Source: Acrocarpospora pleiomorpha (lineage in GTDB: Bacteria > Actinomycetota > Actinomycetes > Streptosporangiales > Streptosporangiaceae). Taken from it: a stretch of 64,000 nt of DNA. The DNA lies in NCBI RefSeq assembly GCF_009687885.1, contig NZ_BLAF01000006.1:123337-187336 (forward strand), read 5' to 3'. Both the position numbers and the translations under genes were made by a program. The notes beneath the pieces are model-generated. The model was not told the DNA's origin, searched no databases, and saw only the letters and a list, made by a program, of their open reading frames with translations. Positions 51,334 through 59,211 of this stretch are shown here, piece after piece (position 1 is the stretch's first letter; each line of letters opens with the position of its first letter).

Positions 51334-51631
51334 CGCCGGGCCGCCGTCGACGTCGTACACGAACCCCTGGCTGGGCGGCTCGGCTGGCTGCGCGCTGGCG
51401 CAAGGCGCACGCCGACGGCCCCCGACGCCAGGGCGCGTGGGGCTGACCCCCCTGATCGTCTCGGGCCCGCTGTGGGGCCGGCCCGGGACCGGCCCGCCGC
51501 GCGCGAGCGGCCGGCCATCGCGGGGCCCGCGCCCGACCGGGGAACTCCCGGGCGCGGGCCCCGCCCCCCACCCCGACGGGCCGCCACTGCGCGGCGGCCC
51601 GCAGCCACGCATATAGAGGAGCGAGTCAGAC
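51334..51631. other. Gene-free, very GC-rich prophage stretch
   Basis: Open frames exist on both strands because of the GC bias, but all are Arg/Pro/Ala low complexity and none has a ribosome site. I see no hairpin strong enough to name. Confidence 0.5.
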
Positions 51632-51874
51632 ATGACCACGCCGCAGAGCCGGAAGCGGGCCAGAGCCGCCCGCGAAACCCTGGCCACCGCCCCCGCCGAG
51701 CCGCCCGCCAGGAGTCTGCCCGTCGAGCTGCGCGTTGTGGGAACGCACGCCGAGCTGGACCAGGTGATCGCCCGCGTCGGCGAGGCGTTCTCCATCGCCA
51801 CCACCTCCCGCCGCTTCCCGCGGCGGGAGGAGCCCGGCCGGGTGAGCGTCCACCTCACGCTGGACCCGCTGTAG
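51632..51874 (+). CDS. Hypothetical small prophage protein
   Basis: This 80-aa protein starts at ATG 51632, with GAGGAGCG 15-20 bases upstream. It has a basic, Ala-rich start (SRKRARAARETLATA) and a conserved-looking core LRVVGTHAELDQVIARVGEAFSIA. Function is unknown. Confidence 0.55.
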   Translation: MTTPQSRKRARAARETLATAPAEPPARSLPVELRVVGTHAELDQVIARVGEAFSIATTSRRFPRREEPGRVSVHLTLDPL

Positions 51875-51881
51875 GCCCGGG

Positions 51882-52052
51882 ATGCTGCTCTACACCGCCT
51901 TCCTCGGGGGAACGGCCCTCGGCCTGGCCCTGGTGGGCCGCCCGCTGATGCGCCGCGGCCGCGCTGATATCGCCTTCGCGGCCGCCGTGGTCAGCGCCTT
52001 TTACGCGTTCTGGTTCTTCCGCACCGTCCTGCTGATCATGGCGGGCCGATGA
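51882..52052 (+). CDS. 56-aa membrane protein
   Basis: ATG 51882 opens 56 codons with two hydrophobic segments (YTAFLGGTALGLALVG; IAFAAAVVSAFYAFWFF and on) separated by RPLMRRGRAD. It lies eight bases past the previous gene, and codon use matches its neighbours. The ribosome site is weak. It could be a small holin-like or accessory membrane protein, but nothing lysis-related is adjacent. Confidence 0.55.
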   Translation: MLLYTAFLGGTALGLALVGRPLMRRGRADIAFAAAVVSAFYAFWFFRTVLLIMAGR

Positions 52053-52080
52053 ATCGCACCACCCGGGAGGTCTGATACTG

Positions 52081-53067
52081 ATGATCTTGACCGGGACCTT
52101 TGTCCTGTCCGTCGGCAGTTTCGACATCTGGCACGACGCCGTCCTGCATGTGCGTAACGCCGCGCTCAGCCTGCTGCAGAAGTACCTCACCCGACCGCCT
52201 CAGCCGGGCAGCGCCCGCGAGGACATCGCCGCAGAGTACGGCTTGTCCCGGTATGCGCTGCGGCGCGACAACCGCATGCTGGCCGCCGCCGGTCTGCTGA
52301 GGCAGCTGCGGCGGCAGGTCGGCAAAGGCCTGTGGCAACACCTGATCGTGGCCGTTGCGGAGCCCGCCCTGATGCCCGCCCCGCGTGAGGCGTGGGACCT
52401 GCTGGACGCATCACTGGCGTCCGGGCAGGCCGATGCCCGCCCGGACGCCGCCCCGGCTGCGTCTAGCGCCGAGCCCGAATCGTCGCAGGTCACAACACCT
52501 GGCGAAAAACGTCACATAGAACCAGTTAACAATCGTCCCCCCGGTCGCACGGATCACAAGCCCAGCGTGGTGCGGTCCGTCCCAGAGCTGATCGGCCTGT
52601 CCACCCTCCCGCCGTTACCGGCACCGACGGACATGGTCGAGCGGGGGGAGGACTGGCGGTGGCGGACCCCGGCACAGGTCCTGGGCCTGGCCCGGACGCA
52701 CGGGGCCGCCAACCTGGAGCGCGCCCTGGCCCTGCTGGCGCGCAACGATCTGCCGTTCTACCTGGCTGATCTGGTCGTCGCGCTGATGGGCGGGGCCGAC
52801 TACGGCACCGACGAGCTGCACCGGGTCCTGGCCGGCGTCCACGAAGCCGAGCACCCGTACGCCGTCGCCCGCTGGCGCCTGATGAAGCTCATCTGCATGC
52901 CGCGGTGGCAGGAGCGGCAGCGCGAACGGGAGCTGGCCGGCCGATGGCGGGCCCCCTCCACCACGTTCGTGAGCAAGGCCCCGCCCGATCCGGAGGCGAC
53001 CCGCGCCCGCGGCCTCGCCGCCGCCCGGGCAGCCCTCCGACGAGCCAAGGAAACGAAGGTCGCATGA
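52081..53067 (+). CDS. Winged-helix protein, possible replication initiator
   Basis: This 328-aa protein has an N-terminal winged helix (SLLQKYLTRPPQPGSAREDIAAEYGLSRYALRRDNRML by pieces, then GLWQHLIVAVAEP as the wing), a disordered linker, and a C-terminal helical domain (TPAQVLGLARTHGAANLERALALLARND) with a basic tail. Size, order and location suit a phage replisome organiser or an early regulator. There is no direct family match. Confidence 0.55.
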   Translation: MILTGTFVLSVGSFDIWHDAVLHVRNAALSLLQKYLTRPPQPGSAREDIAAEYGLSRYALRRDNRMLAAAGLLRQLRRQVGKGLWQHLIVAVAEPALMPAPREAWDLLDASLASGQADARPDAAPAASSAEPESSQVTTPGEKRHIEPVNNRPPGRTDHKPSVVRSVPELIGLSTLPPLPAPTDMVERGEDWRWRTPAQVLGLARTHGAANLERALALLARNDLPFYLADLVVALMGGADYGTDELHRVLAGVHEAEHPYAVARWRLMKLICMPRWQERQRERELAGRWRAPSTTFVSKAPPDPEATRARGLAAARAALRRAKETKVA

Positions 53068-53318
53068 GACTCCCGCACGTCCCGCGCTGGGTGCCGGTCG
53101 AGCAGATCGGGAGGGTGGTCACCGAGCGGTGCGACCACACCCGCGTGACCTTCACCGACCAGCCGCCGCCGGACCCGAGCGAGGTCGCCCAGCTGGGTAT
53201 CGCCACCGCGCTGGTCAAGGCCTGGCCCGGCCTGGCCGCCGACCCCGGCTACCTGGACGCGCTGGCCGGGATCGCACTTGACGCCATCACCGCCGAGCTC
53301 GGCGGCCTGGCGGGCTGA
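53064..53318 (+). CDS. Hypothetical small prophage protein
   Basis: This 84-aa protein starts at ATG 53064, overlapping the previous stop by 4 bases. It contains GRVVTERCDHTRVTFTDQPP and a helical end. Function is unknown. Confidence 0.55.
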   Translation: MRLPHVPRWVPVEQIGRVVTERCDHTRVTFTDQPPPDPSEVAQLGIATALVKAWPGLAADPGYLDALAGIALDAITAELGGLAG

Positions 53319-53319
53319 G

Positions 53320-53661
53320 GTGATCCCGCTCTTCGAGGTGACGATCCCGGCGCCGGATCCGCCGCCGGTCCGGCGCGGCCGCCGGTGGACCCGCCGGGAT
53401 GACGGGCGGCCGCGCTGCCGTAGGTGCAGGCATCCGGTGCGGACCGAGATCTCGCTGAGCTACCGGCTCGGCCCCAAGTGCGCCAAACGCCTGGGGGTGC
53501 GGCGGCTGCGGTTCGGCCGCCGTACGCGGGCGTTCGCGGTGCGCAAGGTCGGCCATGTCAAAGGCCAGCTCGGTCTGGAAATCGAACAGATTTCCGTGCA
53601 GAGCGGGCATGATGTTGGTGAAAGGACTTCACAGTGCATTGAGGGGAGGTCCCCGCCATGA
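53320..53661 (+). CDS. DUF6011-like zinc-binding protein
   Basis: This 113-aa basic protein has CRRCRHPVRTEISLSYRLGPKCAKRLG, i.e. CxxC then Gly-Pro-x-Cys, the pattern of the DUF6011 zinc-ribbon family common in actinophages. The rest is Arg-rich. GTG 53320 is assumed. It overlaps the next gene by 4 bases. The role is unknown, probably nucleic-acid binding. Confidence 0.6.
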   Translation: MIPLFEVTIPAPDPPPVRRGRRWTRRDDGRPRCRRCRHPVRTEISLSYRLGPKCAKRLGVRRLRFGRRTRAFAVRKVGHVKGQLGLEIEQISVQSGHDVGERTSQCIEGRSPP

Positions 53662-54008
53662 TCCCCGGCCGACACGACCTGACGCCCTGCCCCCAGGGAT
53701 GCGGCCGCCAGGTGCTGTGGACCAGGACCGAATACGGGGAGCGCATGGCCGTTGAGGCCCGCCCGGACCCCACCGGCAACCAAGCCGTCATGAAGGACGG
53801 CCTCGGCCGCTGGGTCTCCCGCAGCCTGGACGGCGCCGGCGCGCTCCCCAAGCACCCGGTCGAACACCTGTTCAGACCTCACCTGATCAAGACGGGGTGC
53901 CCGCGGCTGGCCGACGTCCAGCCCGAACTGCCCGGCCTGATCCCCTCCAACGTCGTCGCCCTCGGCACCGGCCGCGCCCGATCCGGGCGGCGCCGGGCCC
54001 GGCGCTGA
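53658..54008 (+). CDS. Hypothetical prophage protein with CxxxC start
   Basis: This 116-aa protein begins with LTPCPQGCGRQVLWTRTEYGERMAVE, a short zinc-knuckle-like start, and has HPVEHLFRPHLIKTGCP and an Arg-rich end. Many actinophages encode similar small proteins near DUF6011 genes. Function is unknown. Confidence 0.55.
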   Translation: MIPGRHDLTPCPQGCGRQVLWTRTEYGERMAVEARPDPTGNQAVMKDGLGRWVSRSLDGAGALPKHPVEHLFRPHLIKTGCPRLADVQPELPGLIPSNVVALGTGRARSGRRRARR

Positions 54009-54036
54009 CAAACGCATACAGAAACGGACGGAACCC

Positions 54037-54513
54037 GTGACCCCCGACGAGATCGCCGACATCGAAGCCAGCCTGCTGTTCGGCGGCGCCACCATCCTGT
54101 CGCGCGAGCAGGCGCTGGGCATCATCACCGCCTGGAAGCTGCTGCAGCGTGAGCACCGCCAGGCCACTACCGAGCTCGGCCACGCGCGCACGCTGGTGCT
54201 CAACATTCGGAGCATGGCCGGCTGGAGTTTTGACGCCGCTCCGGGGCTACCGCCGGAGTGGGCCACCCCGTGGCGCCTGCGTGCAGAACGGGCAGAGGTC
54301 CGCGCCGGGCAGGCGGACGAGCGCCTGGCCCTGATCGTCGCGGCCTGTAAGAAGGAATGGGACGCGCGGCGCCTGTACCACCAGGAACGCCACCGGCTGC
54401 GCGGCAACGAGTGGGACCACAGGGTGGCCACCGCGTACGCCCGCGCCATGGACGACTTGGACAAGGCCGTCGCCGCGCACCCGATCGAGGAGGCCTCGGG
54501 GGGCGGCGCATGA
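54037..54513 (+). CDS. Hypothetical helical prophage protein
   Basis: This 158-aa protein is mainly helical with GIITAWKLLQREHRQATTELGHA and CKKEWDARRLYHQERHRLRG, possibly coiled coil. GTG 54037 is the assumed start. No family is recognised. Confidence 0.55.
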   Translation: MTPDEIADIEASLLFGGATILSREQALGIITAWKLLQREHRQATTELGHARTLVLNIRSMAGWSFDAAPGLPPEWATPWRLRAERAEVRAGQADERLALIVAACKKEWDARRLYHQERHRLRGNEWDHRVATAYARAMDDLDKAVAAHPIEEASGGGA

Positions 54514-54752
54514 ACCTCCAGCCCTTCCGCGACGGGCTGCTCGCGTCCGTCCGCGCCCTGCGCTCCGGCCGACCGCCGTCGCTCGAGGTCGTACCACCGA
54601 GGCGCACCGTCTCACCCCCGGACCCGAAGCCCGACCCGGGACCCGACCCGGCGGCGACCTGGGCACGAATCCACGCGATCGACGCCGAGCTCGACGGCCT
54701 GGTCGACGAGCTCGGCCAGCTGCGCGTGCGCCACCCATGCCGGAGGCGGTGA
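54510..54752 (+). CDS. Hypothetical small prophage protein
   Basis: This 80-aa protein starts at ATG 54510, overlapping the previous stop. It has a Pro/Asp-rich middle (PPDPKPDPGPDP) and a short C-terminal helix pair. Function is unknown. Confidence 0.5.
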   Translation: MNLQPFRDGLLASVRALRSGRPPSLEVVPPRRTVSPPDPKPDPGPDPAATWARIHAIDAELDGLVDELGQLRVRHPCRRR

Positions 54753-54967
54753 TGGCGATCGAACGGCCGCTCCCGCCCCAGCCGACCGGCGGCCGGCTGT
54801 CCTGCAGCTACAGCGACGGCCGGACCGCCAAGGGCTGGCGCTGGGTCAAAGCCGCGCGGGAGTGGCTTCCCGTGTGCGACTCCCACACCGGCGGCAGCGT
54901 GGTCGCCGCAGCCGGAAACTACGTCCCCGACTTCGCGACCAGCATGGAACGAGCCACCAGTGACTGA
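54752..54967 (+). CDS. Hypothetical small prophage protein
   Basis: This 71-aa protein starts at ATG 54752, five bases after GGAGGCGG; the ATG at 54737 is less likely. It contains GRLSCSYSDGRTAKGWRWVKAAREWLPVCDSH, with two Cys and a His that might bind a metal. Function is unknown. Confidence 0.5.
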   Translation: MAIERPLPPQPTGGRLSCSYSDGRTAKGWRWVKAAREWLPVCDSHTGGSVVAAAGNYVPDFATSMERATSD

Positions 54968-55334
54968 CCAGCCGACATCGATCACGTGCCCCAGGTGCCG
55001 GCGCACCTCCTACAACCCGAACGACATCGCGGCCGGGTACTGCGGCGCCTGCCACGACTGGACCGGCCCCGGTACCGACACCGAGCAGCGGGTCACCCTG
55101 GTCCTCGGCGGATACCCGGAGGCGCTCAGCGTCCTGATCAACTCGGCCAAGGCGCTGGTGCAGGTCGCCGACTGGGTCGGCCTGGAGGCCATGAGCCACA
55201 CGCTCATCCGGGTGGGCGATCTGCCCGTCCCGGCCGATGTCCACCAGGTCGCGCTCAGCATGGCCGACCAGCGCGCCTTCCTGGATGCGACCATCGCATA
55301 CGTGGACAAGATCAAGTCTTTGGGCGGGGCCTGA
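54960..55334 (+). CDS. Zinc-ribbon prophage protein
   Basis: This 124-aa protein begins with a four-Cys ribbon: TCPRCRRTSYNPNDIAAGYCGACHDWTG (CxxC ... CxxC), followed by a helical domain (ALSVLINSAKALVQVADWVGLE). The ribbon start resembles many small phage nucleic-acid binding proteins. GTG 54960 lies inside the end of the previous gene. Confidence 0.65.
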   Translation: MTDQPTSITCPRCRRTSYNPNDIAAGYCGACHDWTGPGTDTEQRVTLVLGGYPEALSVLINSAKALVQVADWVGLEAMSHTLIRVGDLPVPADVHQVALSMADQRAFLDATIAYVDKIKSLGGA

Positions 55335-55967
55335 GTGACCCATGCCGCCGACATCGCCGCCCTGGTCGAGGAGGTCAAGGAGCTCTTGCAGCAGCTGCTG
55401 GCGCTGCTCCCCGAGCAGACCGGCGATGCCAGCCAGGGCACGACCACCCACCACAAGGTCTCCGGCAGCCCGGCCCCCTGGCACCCGGAGGCCGGCATGG
55501 TGCTGCTCACCATCCACGAGGAAGCTCGCCGCCTGGAGGCCTCGCTGCGCGGCCTGGTCGTCGGCCACCCCGGCCGCCGCCGCGGCGGTAGCGACGCCAA
55601 CACCGTGGAGGCGCTGAACGCGATCGCCAACCTGGTGCACGGCGTGCCGCCCGCGGCCGCGAACCGGGCCGCCCGGATCATCGAGCGGTGGCTGCGCGCG
55701 GGCCGACAGATCGGCGACATCGGCGAAGAAGAACCCTGGGTCCCCATCCCCGTGCCGTACGGGGCGCTGCCGCCGCTGTGCCCGTACTGCCAGACGTTCA
55801 GCCTGCGCATGCTGGTGCTGGCCCGGCAGGTCCGCTGCGTCAACCGGGCGTGCCGTGACCGCGACGGCCGCCCGCCAGAAGGCAGACTGGAAAACAGCCG
55901 CCTCAACGGGGACCCCCAGATCAGCTGGGCGGACGGGCGGGTGACCTACCGGAGGGACTGGGCGTGA
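55335..55967 (+). CDS. Hypothetical prophage protein with C-terminal zinc ribbon
   Basis: This 210-aa protein has an N-terminal helical region, DANTVEALNAIANLVHG with ERWLRAGRQIGD in the middle, and a four-Cys element CPYCQTFSLRMLVLARQVRCVNRAC near 155-180. It starts at GTG 55335 immediately after the previous stop. Proteins of this shape recur in actinophage early regions. Function is unknown. Confidence 0.6.
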   Translation: MTHAADIAALVEEVKELLQQLLALLPEQTGDASQGTTTHHKVSGSPAPWHPEAGMVLLTIHEEARRLEASLRGLVVGHPGRRRGGSDANTVEALNAIANLVHGVPPAAANRAARIIERWLRAGRQIGDIGEEEPWVPIPVPYGALPPLCPYCQTFSLRMLVLARQVRCVNRACRDRDGRPPEGRLENSRLNGDPQISWADGRVTYRRDWA

Positions 55968-56224
55968 TGAGCGGAGCGGCCGAGGTGGTGGGGTGGACGA
56001 TCGAGGAGGCCGCCGCCCTGCTCGACCCGCCCATGACCGCCGAGGAGATCCGCGCCCTGGTCCTCGTCTTCGCCCTGCACCCGACCGGACACCGCCGCGG
56101 CGGCCGCGGCCGCCCCGCCCCGACCTACGACCAGGCCGAGCTGCTGCGCGCGCACGCGGCCGCCGTCACCATCCGCGCCGGCCACCCGCTGGTACCCGCA
56201 CCCCGCATAGATCCGATCTCTTGA
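55964..56224 (+). CDS. Hypothetical helix-turn-helix-like prophage protein
   Basis: This 86-aa protein has WTIEEAAALLDPPMTAEEIRALVLVFALHPTGHRRGGRGRPAPTYDQAELLRAHA by pieces, suggestive of a small MerR-like DNA-binding fold. It is the last gene of the early string, before a terminator-promoter region. Confidence 0.55.
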   Translation: MMSGAAEVVGWTIEEAAALLDPPMTAEEIRALVLVFALHPTGHRRGGRGRPAPTYDQAELLRAHAAAVTIRAGHPLVPAPRIDPIS

Positions 56225-56249
56225 CGATCATTGAATTATCAGTTCTAAT
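56221..56249 (+). promoter_or_regulatory. Consensus-like promoter at end of early region
   Basis: TTGACG (56221-56226), a 17-base AT-rich spacer and TCTAAT (56244-56249) match a sigma-70-type promoter at 10 of 12 positions. It lies in a short AT-rich island that is unlike the surrounding DNA and precedes the structural genes. Confidence 0.55.
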
Positions 56250-56273
56250 TCCGTCCTGACAGAGCTATGCCCG

Positions 56274-56297
56274 AACCCGGCCGATGCGCCGGGTTTT
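56274..56297 (+). terminator. Rho-independent terminator
   Basis: AACCCGGC (56274-56281) and GCCGGGTT (56288-56295) form a perfect eight-base stem with a six-base loop, followed by TT to give four T in a row. It ends the early operon but lies downstream of the promoter at 56221. Confidence 0.75.
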
Positions 56298-56383
56298 CGC
56301 GTTTCCAGGCTCGATCGCCGACAGCTCTGGTCCTACCTGTGTGCCGCGTGTGCGGCTTTCTTCCGCATACCTGGAGGTGTGCC

Positions 56384-56860
56384 ATCGCCGACTTCTGGTT
56401 CAACGTGAGCAAGGGGAGAGCCGCCGAGTTCTACTGGCGGGTCAAGAACAACGACCCGTCGACGTCCGGTCTGGTCGTGGCAGTCCTGGCCACCGCCGGC
56501 CTGGAAAGCGACGCGACCCTGATCGACAAGGACACTTTCGCCGACGTCTTCTCGGGTGCCACCAACGAACCGACCAACTCGGGGTACGAGCGCAAGATCC
56601 TCACCGACGTCGACCTGGCGGCTTTCGCCGTTGACGACGTCAACGACAGGGTCGACATCGATCTCCCCGACCAGACCTGGCTAGACGTGCTGGCCGGCGA
56701 CGACTGGTCCAAGGCCATCCTCGGCTACGACCCCGACACCACGGGCGGCGCCGACAGTGCGATCATCCCGATGGTCGCCTGGGATTTCGTGGTCGAGCCC
56801 GACGGCACCGAGATCCAGCTGCGGTTCAACGGGGCCGGCGGCTTCCGGGCCCAGGGCTGA
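56384..56860 (+). CDS. Prophage minor structural protein, apparent ATC start
   Basis: This 158-aa protein begins (I)ADFWFNVSKGRAAEFYWRVKNNDPSTSG and continues GYERKILTDVDLAAFAVDDVNDRVDIDLPDQTW by pieces. I recall phage structural proteins starting MADF(W/V)FNVxxGR with the same order. The aligned first codon is ATC, with GGAGG six bases before it and no in-frame ATG or GTG nearby until residue 8. It probably belongs to a tail-fibre or appendage module. Confidence 0.65.
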   Translation: MADFWFNVSKGRAAEFYWRVKNNDPSTSGLVVAVLATAGLESDATLIDKDTFADVFSGATNEPTNSGYERKILTDVDLAAFAVDDVNDRVDIDLPDQTWLDVLAGDDWSKAILGYDPDTTGGADSAIIPMVAWDFVVEPDGTEIQLRFNGAGGFRAQG

Positions 56861-56870
56861 GGAGGCCGCT

Positions 56871-57329
56871 ATGTCCTCCCGCTACACCGTCGAGACCAAC
56901 GGCGACATCGCCCTGACAGCGGCGACGGCCAAAACGGTCCTGTCCTACATCGCCGGCAGCAACGCCCCTATGCGCGTCATCGAGATGGAGCTCGGCTTCG
57001 ACGGCGTCAACACCACCGGCGAGCCGGTCACCGTCGAGCTGTGCAAGTCGACCGAGGCCGGCGCCGGTACGGCGACCAGCCACACCATCCTCCAGTCGGG
57101 CGGCCCCACCCGTACCGCGCAGGGCACCGCGAAAAGGAACTTCACCGCGGAGCCGACCGTCCTGACGGTGATCAAACGCTGGCTGGTCCACCCGCAGACG
57201 GGCAGAACCTGGCAGTTCCCGCTCGGCCGCGAGCCGGAACAGAACACCGGTGCCCAGGCCCTGGTCCTGCGGTGCACCGCCCCGGCGAACGTGAACTGTC
57301 AGGGCTACATGGAAGTCGAGGAGGGCTAG
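56871..57329 (+). CDS. Prophage structural protein
   Basis: This 152-aa protein starts at ATG 56871 behind GAGGAGG. It is beta-rich (TVETNGDIALTAATAKTVLSYI, PVTVELCKSTEAGAG, QNTGAQALVLRCTAPANVNCQGYMEVEEG by pieces). The composition and neighbours fit a minor virion protein. Similar small proteins sit beside ETD-repeat genes in actinophages, as far as I recall. Confidence 0.55.
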   Translation: MSSRYTVETNGDIALTAATAKTVLSYIAGSNAPMRVIEMELGFDGVNTTGEPVTVELCKSTEAGAGTATSHTILQSGGPTRTAQGTAKRNFTAEPTVLTVIKRWLVHPQTGRTWQFPLGREPEQNTGAQALVLRCTAPANVNCQGYMEVEEG

Positions 57330-57566
57330 ATGGTCACCCTGCACTGGCGGTGGGCGGACTCCCCCCACCACACCGAACGCCGCGCCACCTACGCATCACT
57401 GGAGGACGCCCGCGCCCAGGCCGACCACGACCTGCAGCTCGCCCAGGCCTCCGGCGACTACACCTCAGCCCCCGTCCGGATCACCGAAGGCGCGGCCCAG
57501 GACGGCGCCGGCGAGGGTGCGATCCTGTGGACCGCGCCCGCGCCTGACGAGCCCGGCGCCGAGTAG
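57330..57566 (+). CDS. Hypothetical small structural-module protein
   Basis: This 78-aa protein starts right after the previous stop. It begins VTLHWRWADSPHHTERRATYASLEDARAQADHDLQ by pieces and has an acidic end. Function is unknown. Confidence 0.55.
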   Translation: MVTLHWRWADSPHHTERRATYASLEDARAQADHDLQLAQASGDYTSAPVRITEGAAQDGAGEGAILWTAPAPDEPGAE

Positions 57567-57570
57567 CCCC

Positions 57571-58287
57571 GTGATCGAGCTCGACGCGTCCAGCCCGGCG
57601 CTGGCCACATCCAGCTCCGACCCGATCACCAGCGACAGCTTCGCCCCGCCGGCGGGGACGCTGCTGGCGGCCTGCCTGAGCATCCGCGACTCCACCGACA
57701 CCGCCCAGTCCGTCACCGACTCGGCTGGGCTCACCTGGACCCAGCGCGTCACCCGCCTATCGGCCCAGGGTGGCCCAGCCGGACAGGTGGGGATCTGGAC
57801 GGCGCCCTGCCCCATCGGCGTCCCCGCCGGCATGACCGTCTCGGCCGCCGTTGCCTCCGTCGTGACCCCCATGGGGTTAAAGGTCTACGTGTGGCGCGGA
57901 GTCGACCTGGCCAACCCCGTCGGCGCGACCGGCGGCTCGGGAACCAACGTCAGCGAAAACAACAACTTCACCTTCCAGGCCTACCTCAACACCGTGCGCG
58001 GGAGCCGCGGTATCGCTGCCTGCCATGACTGGAACAACCTCGGCCTGCCGTCCAGCACCGATGAGGAGAGCGCGGCCGTCATCTCCGGCGCCCAGGCCGT
58101 CTGCCACATCATCAAGGCGAACAACACTGACGCCGACCCTGGCGCCCAGGTCACCTTCAACGTCGACGCCGCCGGCAGCGGCGCCCCCTTCACCAAGTTG
58201 TGCTGGGCCGAGCTCCTGCCGGCGATCGCGCGGCCGCCCTACGGCCGTACCCATCTGCAGGCCGCCCAGCGCGCCTCGGCCTGGTAG
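57571..58287 (+). CDS. Prophage minor structural protein, beta-rich
   Basis: This 238-aa protein has a jelly-roll-like strand pattern (SDPITSDSFAPPAGTLLAACLS, DSAGLTWTQRVTRLSAQ, VYVWRGVDLANPVGATGGSGTN). Secreted or virion proteins with 'SxxxxPPAGTLL...' starts are common as phage appendage domains. GTG 57571 follows the previous gene by four bases. Its role is probably in a tail appendage. Confidence 0.6.
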   Translation: MIELDASSPALATSSSDPITSDSFAPPAGTLLAACLSIRDSTDTAQSVTDSAGLTWTQRVTRLSAQGGPAGQVGIWTAPCPIGVPAGMTVSAAVASVVTPMGLKVYVWRGVDLANPVGATGGSGTNVSENNNFTFQAYLNTVRGSRGIAACHDWNNLGLPSSTDEESAAVISGAQAVCHIIKANNTDADPGAQVTFNVDAAGSGAPFTKLCWAELLPAIARPPYGRTHLQAAQRASAW

Positions 58288-58300
58288 GGAGGCAGATCGG

Positions 58301-58903
58301 ATGCGCCACGGCCGCGGCTTCCCCTCTCGCGTCATCACCGCCCGCCCGCCCCGCCCCGGCCACGCGGTCGAGGTCGGCCAGGCCGTCGAGACCGACCTGG
58401 TGCTGCCGGTCACCGCCCGCAAGATCGTCGAGGTCGGCCAGGCGGTAGAGACCGACCTCGCCCTCCCGGTCATCGGCCGCAAGAGCCGCACGGTCGGCCA
58501 GGCCGTCGAGACCGACCTCGCCCTCCCGGTCGACGCGCTGCTCGGCTCGGCCCTCGGAATAGCCATCGAGACCGACCTGGCGTTGCCGGTCACCGGCCGC
58601 AAGAGCCGCACGGTCGGCCAGGCCGTCGAGACCGACCTCGCCCTCCCGGTCACCGCCCGCAAGATCGTCGAGGTCGGCCAGGCGGTCGAGACCGACCTGG
58701 TGCTGCCGGTCACCGCCCGCAAGGTCGTCGAGGTCGGCCAGGCGGTAGAGACCGACACGGCTCTGTTCGTCTACAAGACCCGGGTCGGGCTGGCGCGCGA
58801 GACCGACATCGCGCTGCCCGTCACCGCGGTCAAGAGCCGCAGCCGGGCCACCCACGCAGGCCCGCTGTACGTCGACTGGGCCGCCAGCAGCCTCTACATC
58901 TGA
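58301..58903 (+). CDS. ETD tandem-repeat protein
   Basis: This 200-aa protein is built of eight repeats, mostly 20 residues: VGQAVETDLALPVTARKIVE and close variants. The invariant core is ETD, then two hydrophobics and PV (or FV). The last unit is shorter and is followed by a short tail ending YVDWAASSLYI. Repeats of this 'ETDTALPV' type occur in actinophage structural genes and may act as linkers or fibres. ATG 58301 has GGGAGG upstream. Confidence 0.75.
   Translation: MRHGRGFPSRVITARPPRPGHAVEVGQAVETDLVLPVTARKIVEVGQAVETDLALPVIGRKSRTVGQAVETDLALPVDALLGSALGIAIETDLALPVTGRKSRTVGQAVETDLALPVTARKIVEVGQAVETDLVLPVTARKVVEVGQAVETDTALFVYKTRVGLARETDIALPVTAVKSRSRATHAGPLYVDWAASSLYI
58367..58836. repeat. 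60-bp coding tandem repeats (ETD repeats)
   Basis: The DNA repeats with 60-base period, e.g. GTCGGCCAGGCCGTCGAGAC recurring from 58373 onward with few changes, so recent expansion or contraction is likely. It is in frame and has no unique spacers. Confidence 0.9.
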
Positions 58904-58914
58904 GGGAGGTCATC

Positions 58915-59211
58915 GTGACCCTGCGCGTCTCATCCCTGTCCCGCATCGACATCAAGTCCTTCATCAAGGGCGCCGACGGAACCGAGACCGTCGAGTGGGC
59001 CTTCCTGACCGACCTCGACGCCGAACCGGCAGAGGAAGACTGGACGGCCGGCGCCTGGGACGCACCGACCGCCAAAGGCGCACCCGCCCGCATCAAGATC
59101 GGCCCCGACACCACGGCGGAACTGACCAACGGCACCTACGGCGCCTGGGTGCGCGTCACCTCCACCCAGAGCCAGCCCGTGTTCGGCCCTCTCCTGCTCG
59201 ACATCCTCTAA
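58915..59211 (+). CDS. Hypothetical prophage structural-module protein
   Basis: This 98-aa protein has ETVEWAFLTDLDAEPAEEDWTAGAW and KIGPDTTAELTNGTYGAWVRVTS, a single beta-sandwich-like domain typical of small head or tail accessory proteins. It overlaps the HNH start by one base (TAATG). Confidence 0.6.
   Translation: MTLRVSSLSRIDIKSFIKGADGTETVEWAFLTDLDAEPAEEDWTAGAWDAPTAKGAPARIKIGPDTTAELTNGTYGAWVRVTSTQSQPVFGPLLLDIL

Noticed and set aside
51334-51631. Possible extra prophage gene in the 298-base gap
   Set aside because: All frames are low-complexity Arg/Pro with no start signal.
58367-58836. 60-bp repeats as a CRISPR or iteron origin
   Set aside because: The repeats are contiguous and in frame within a coding sequence, with third-position changes typical of protein repeats.
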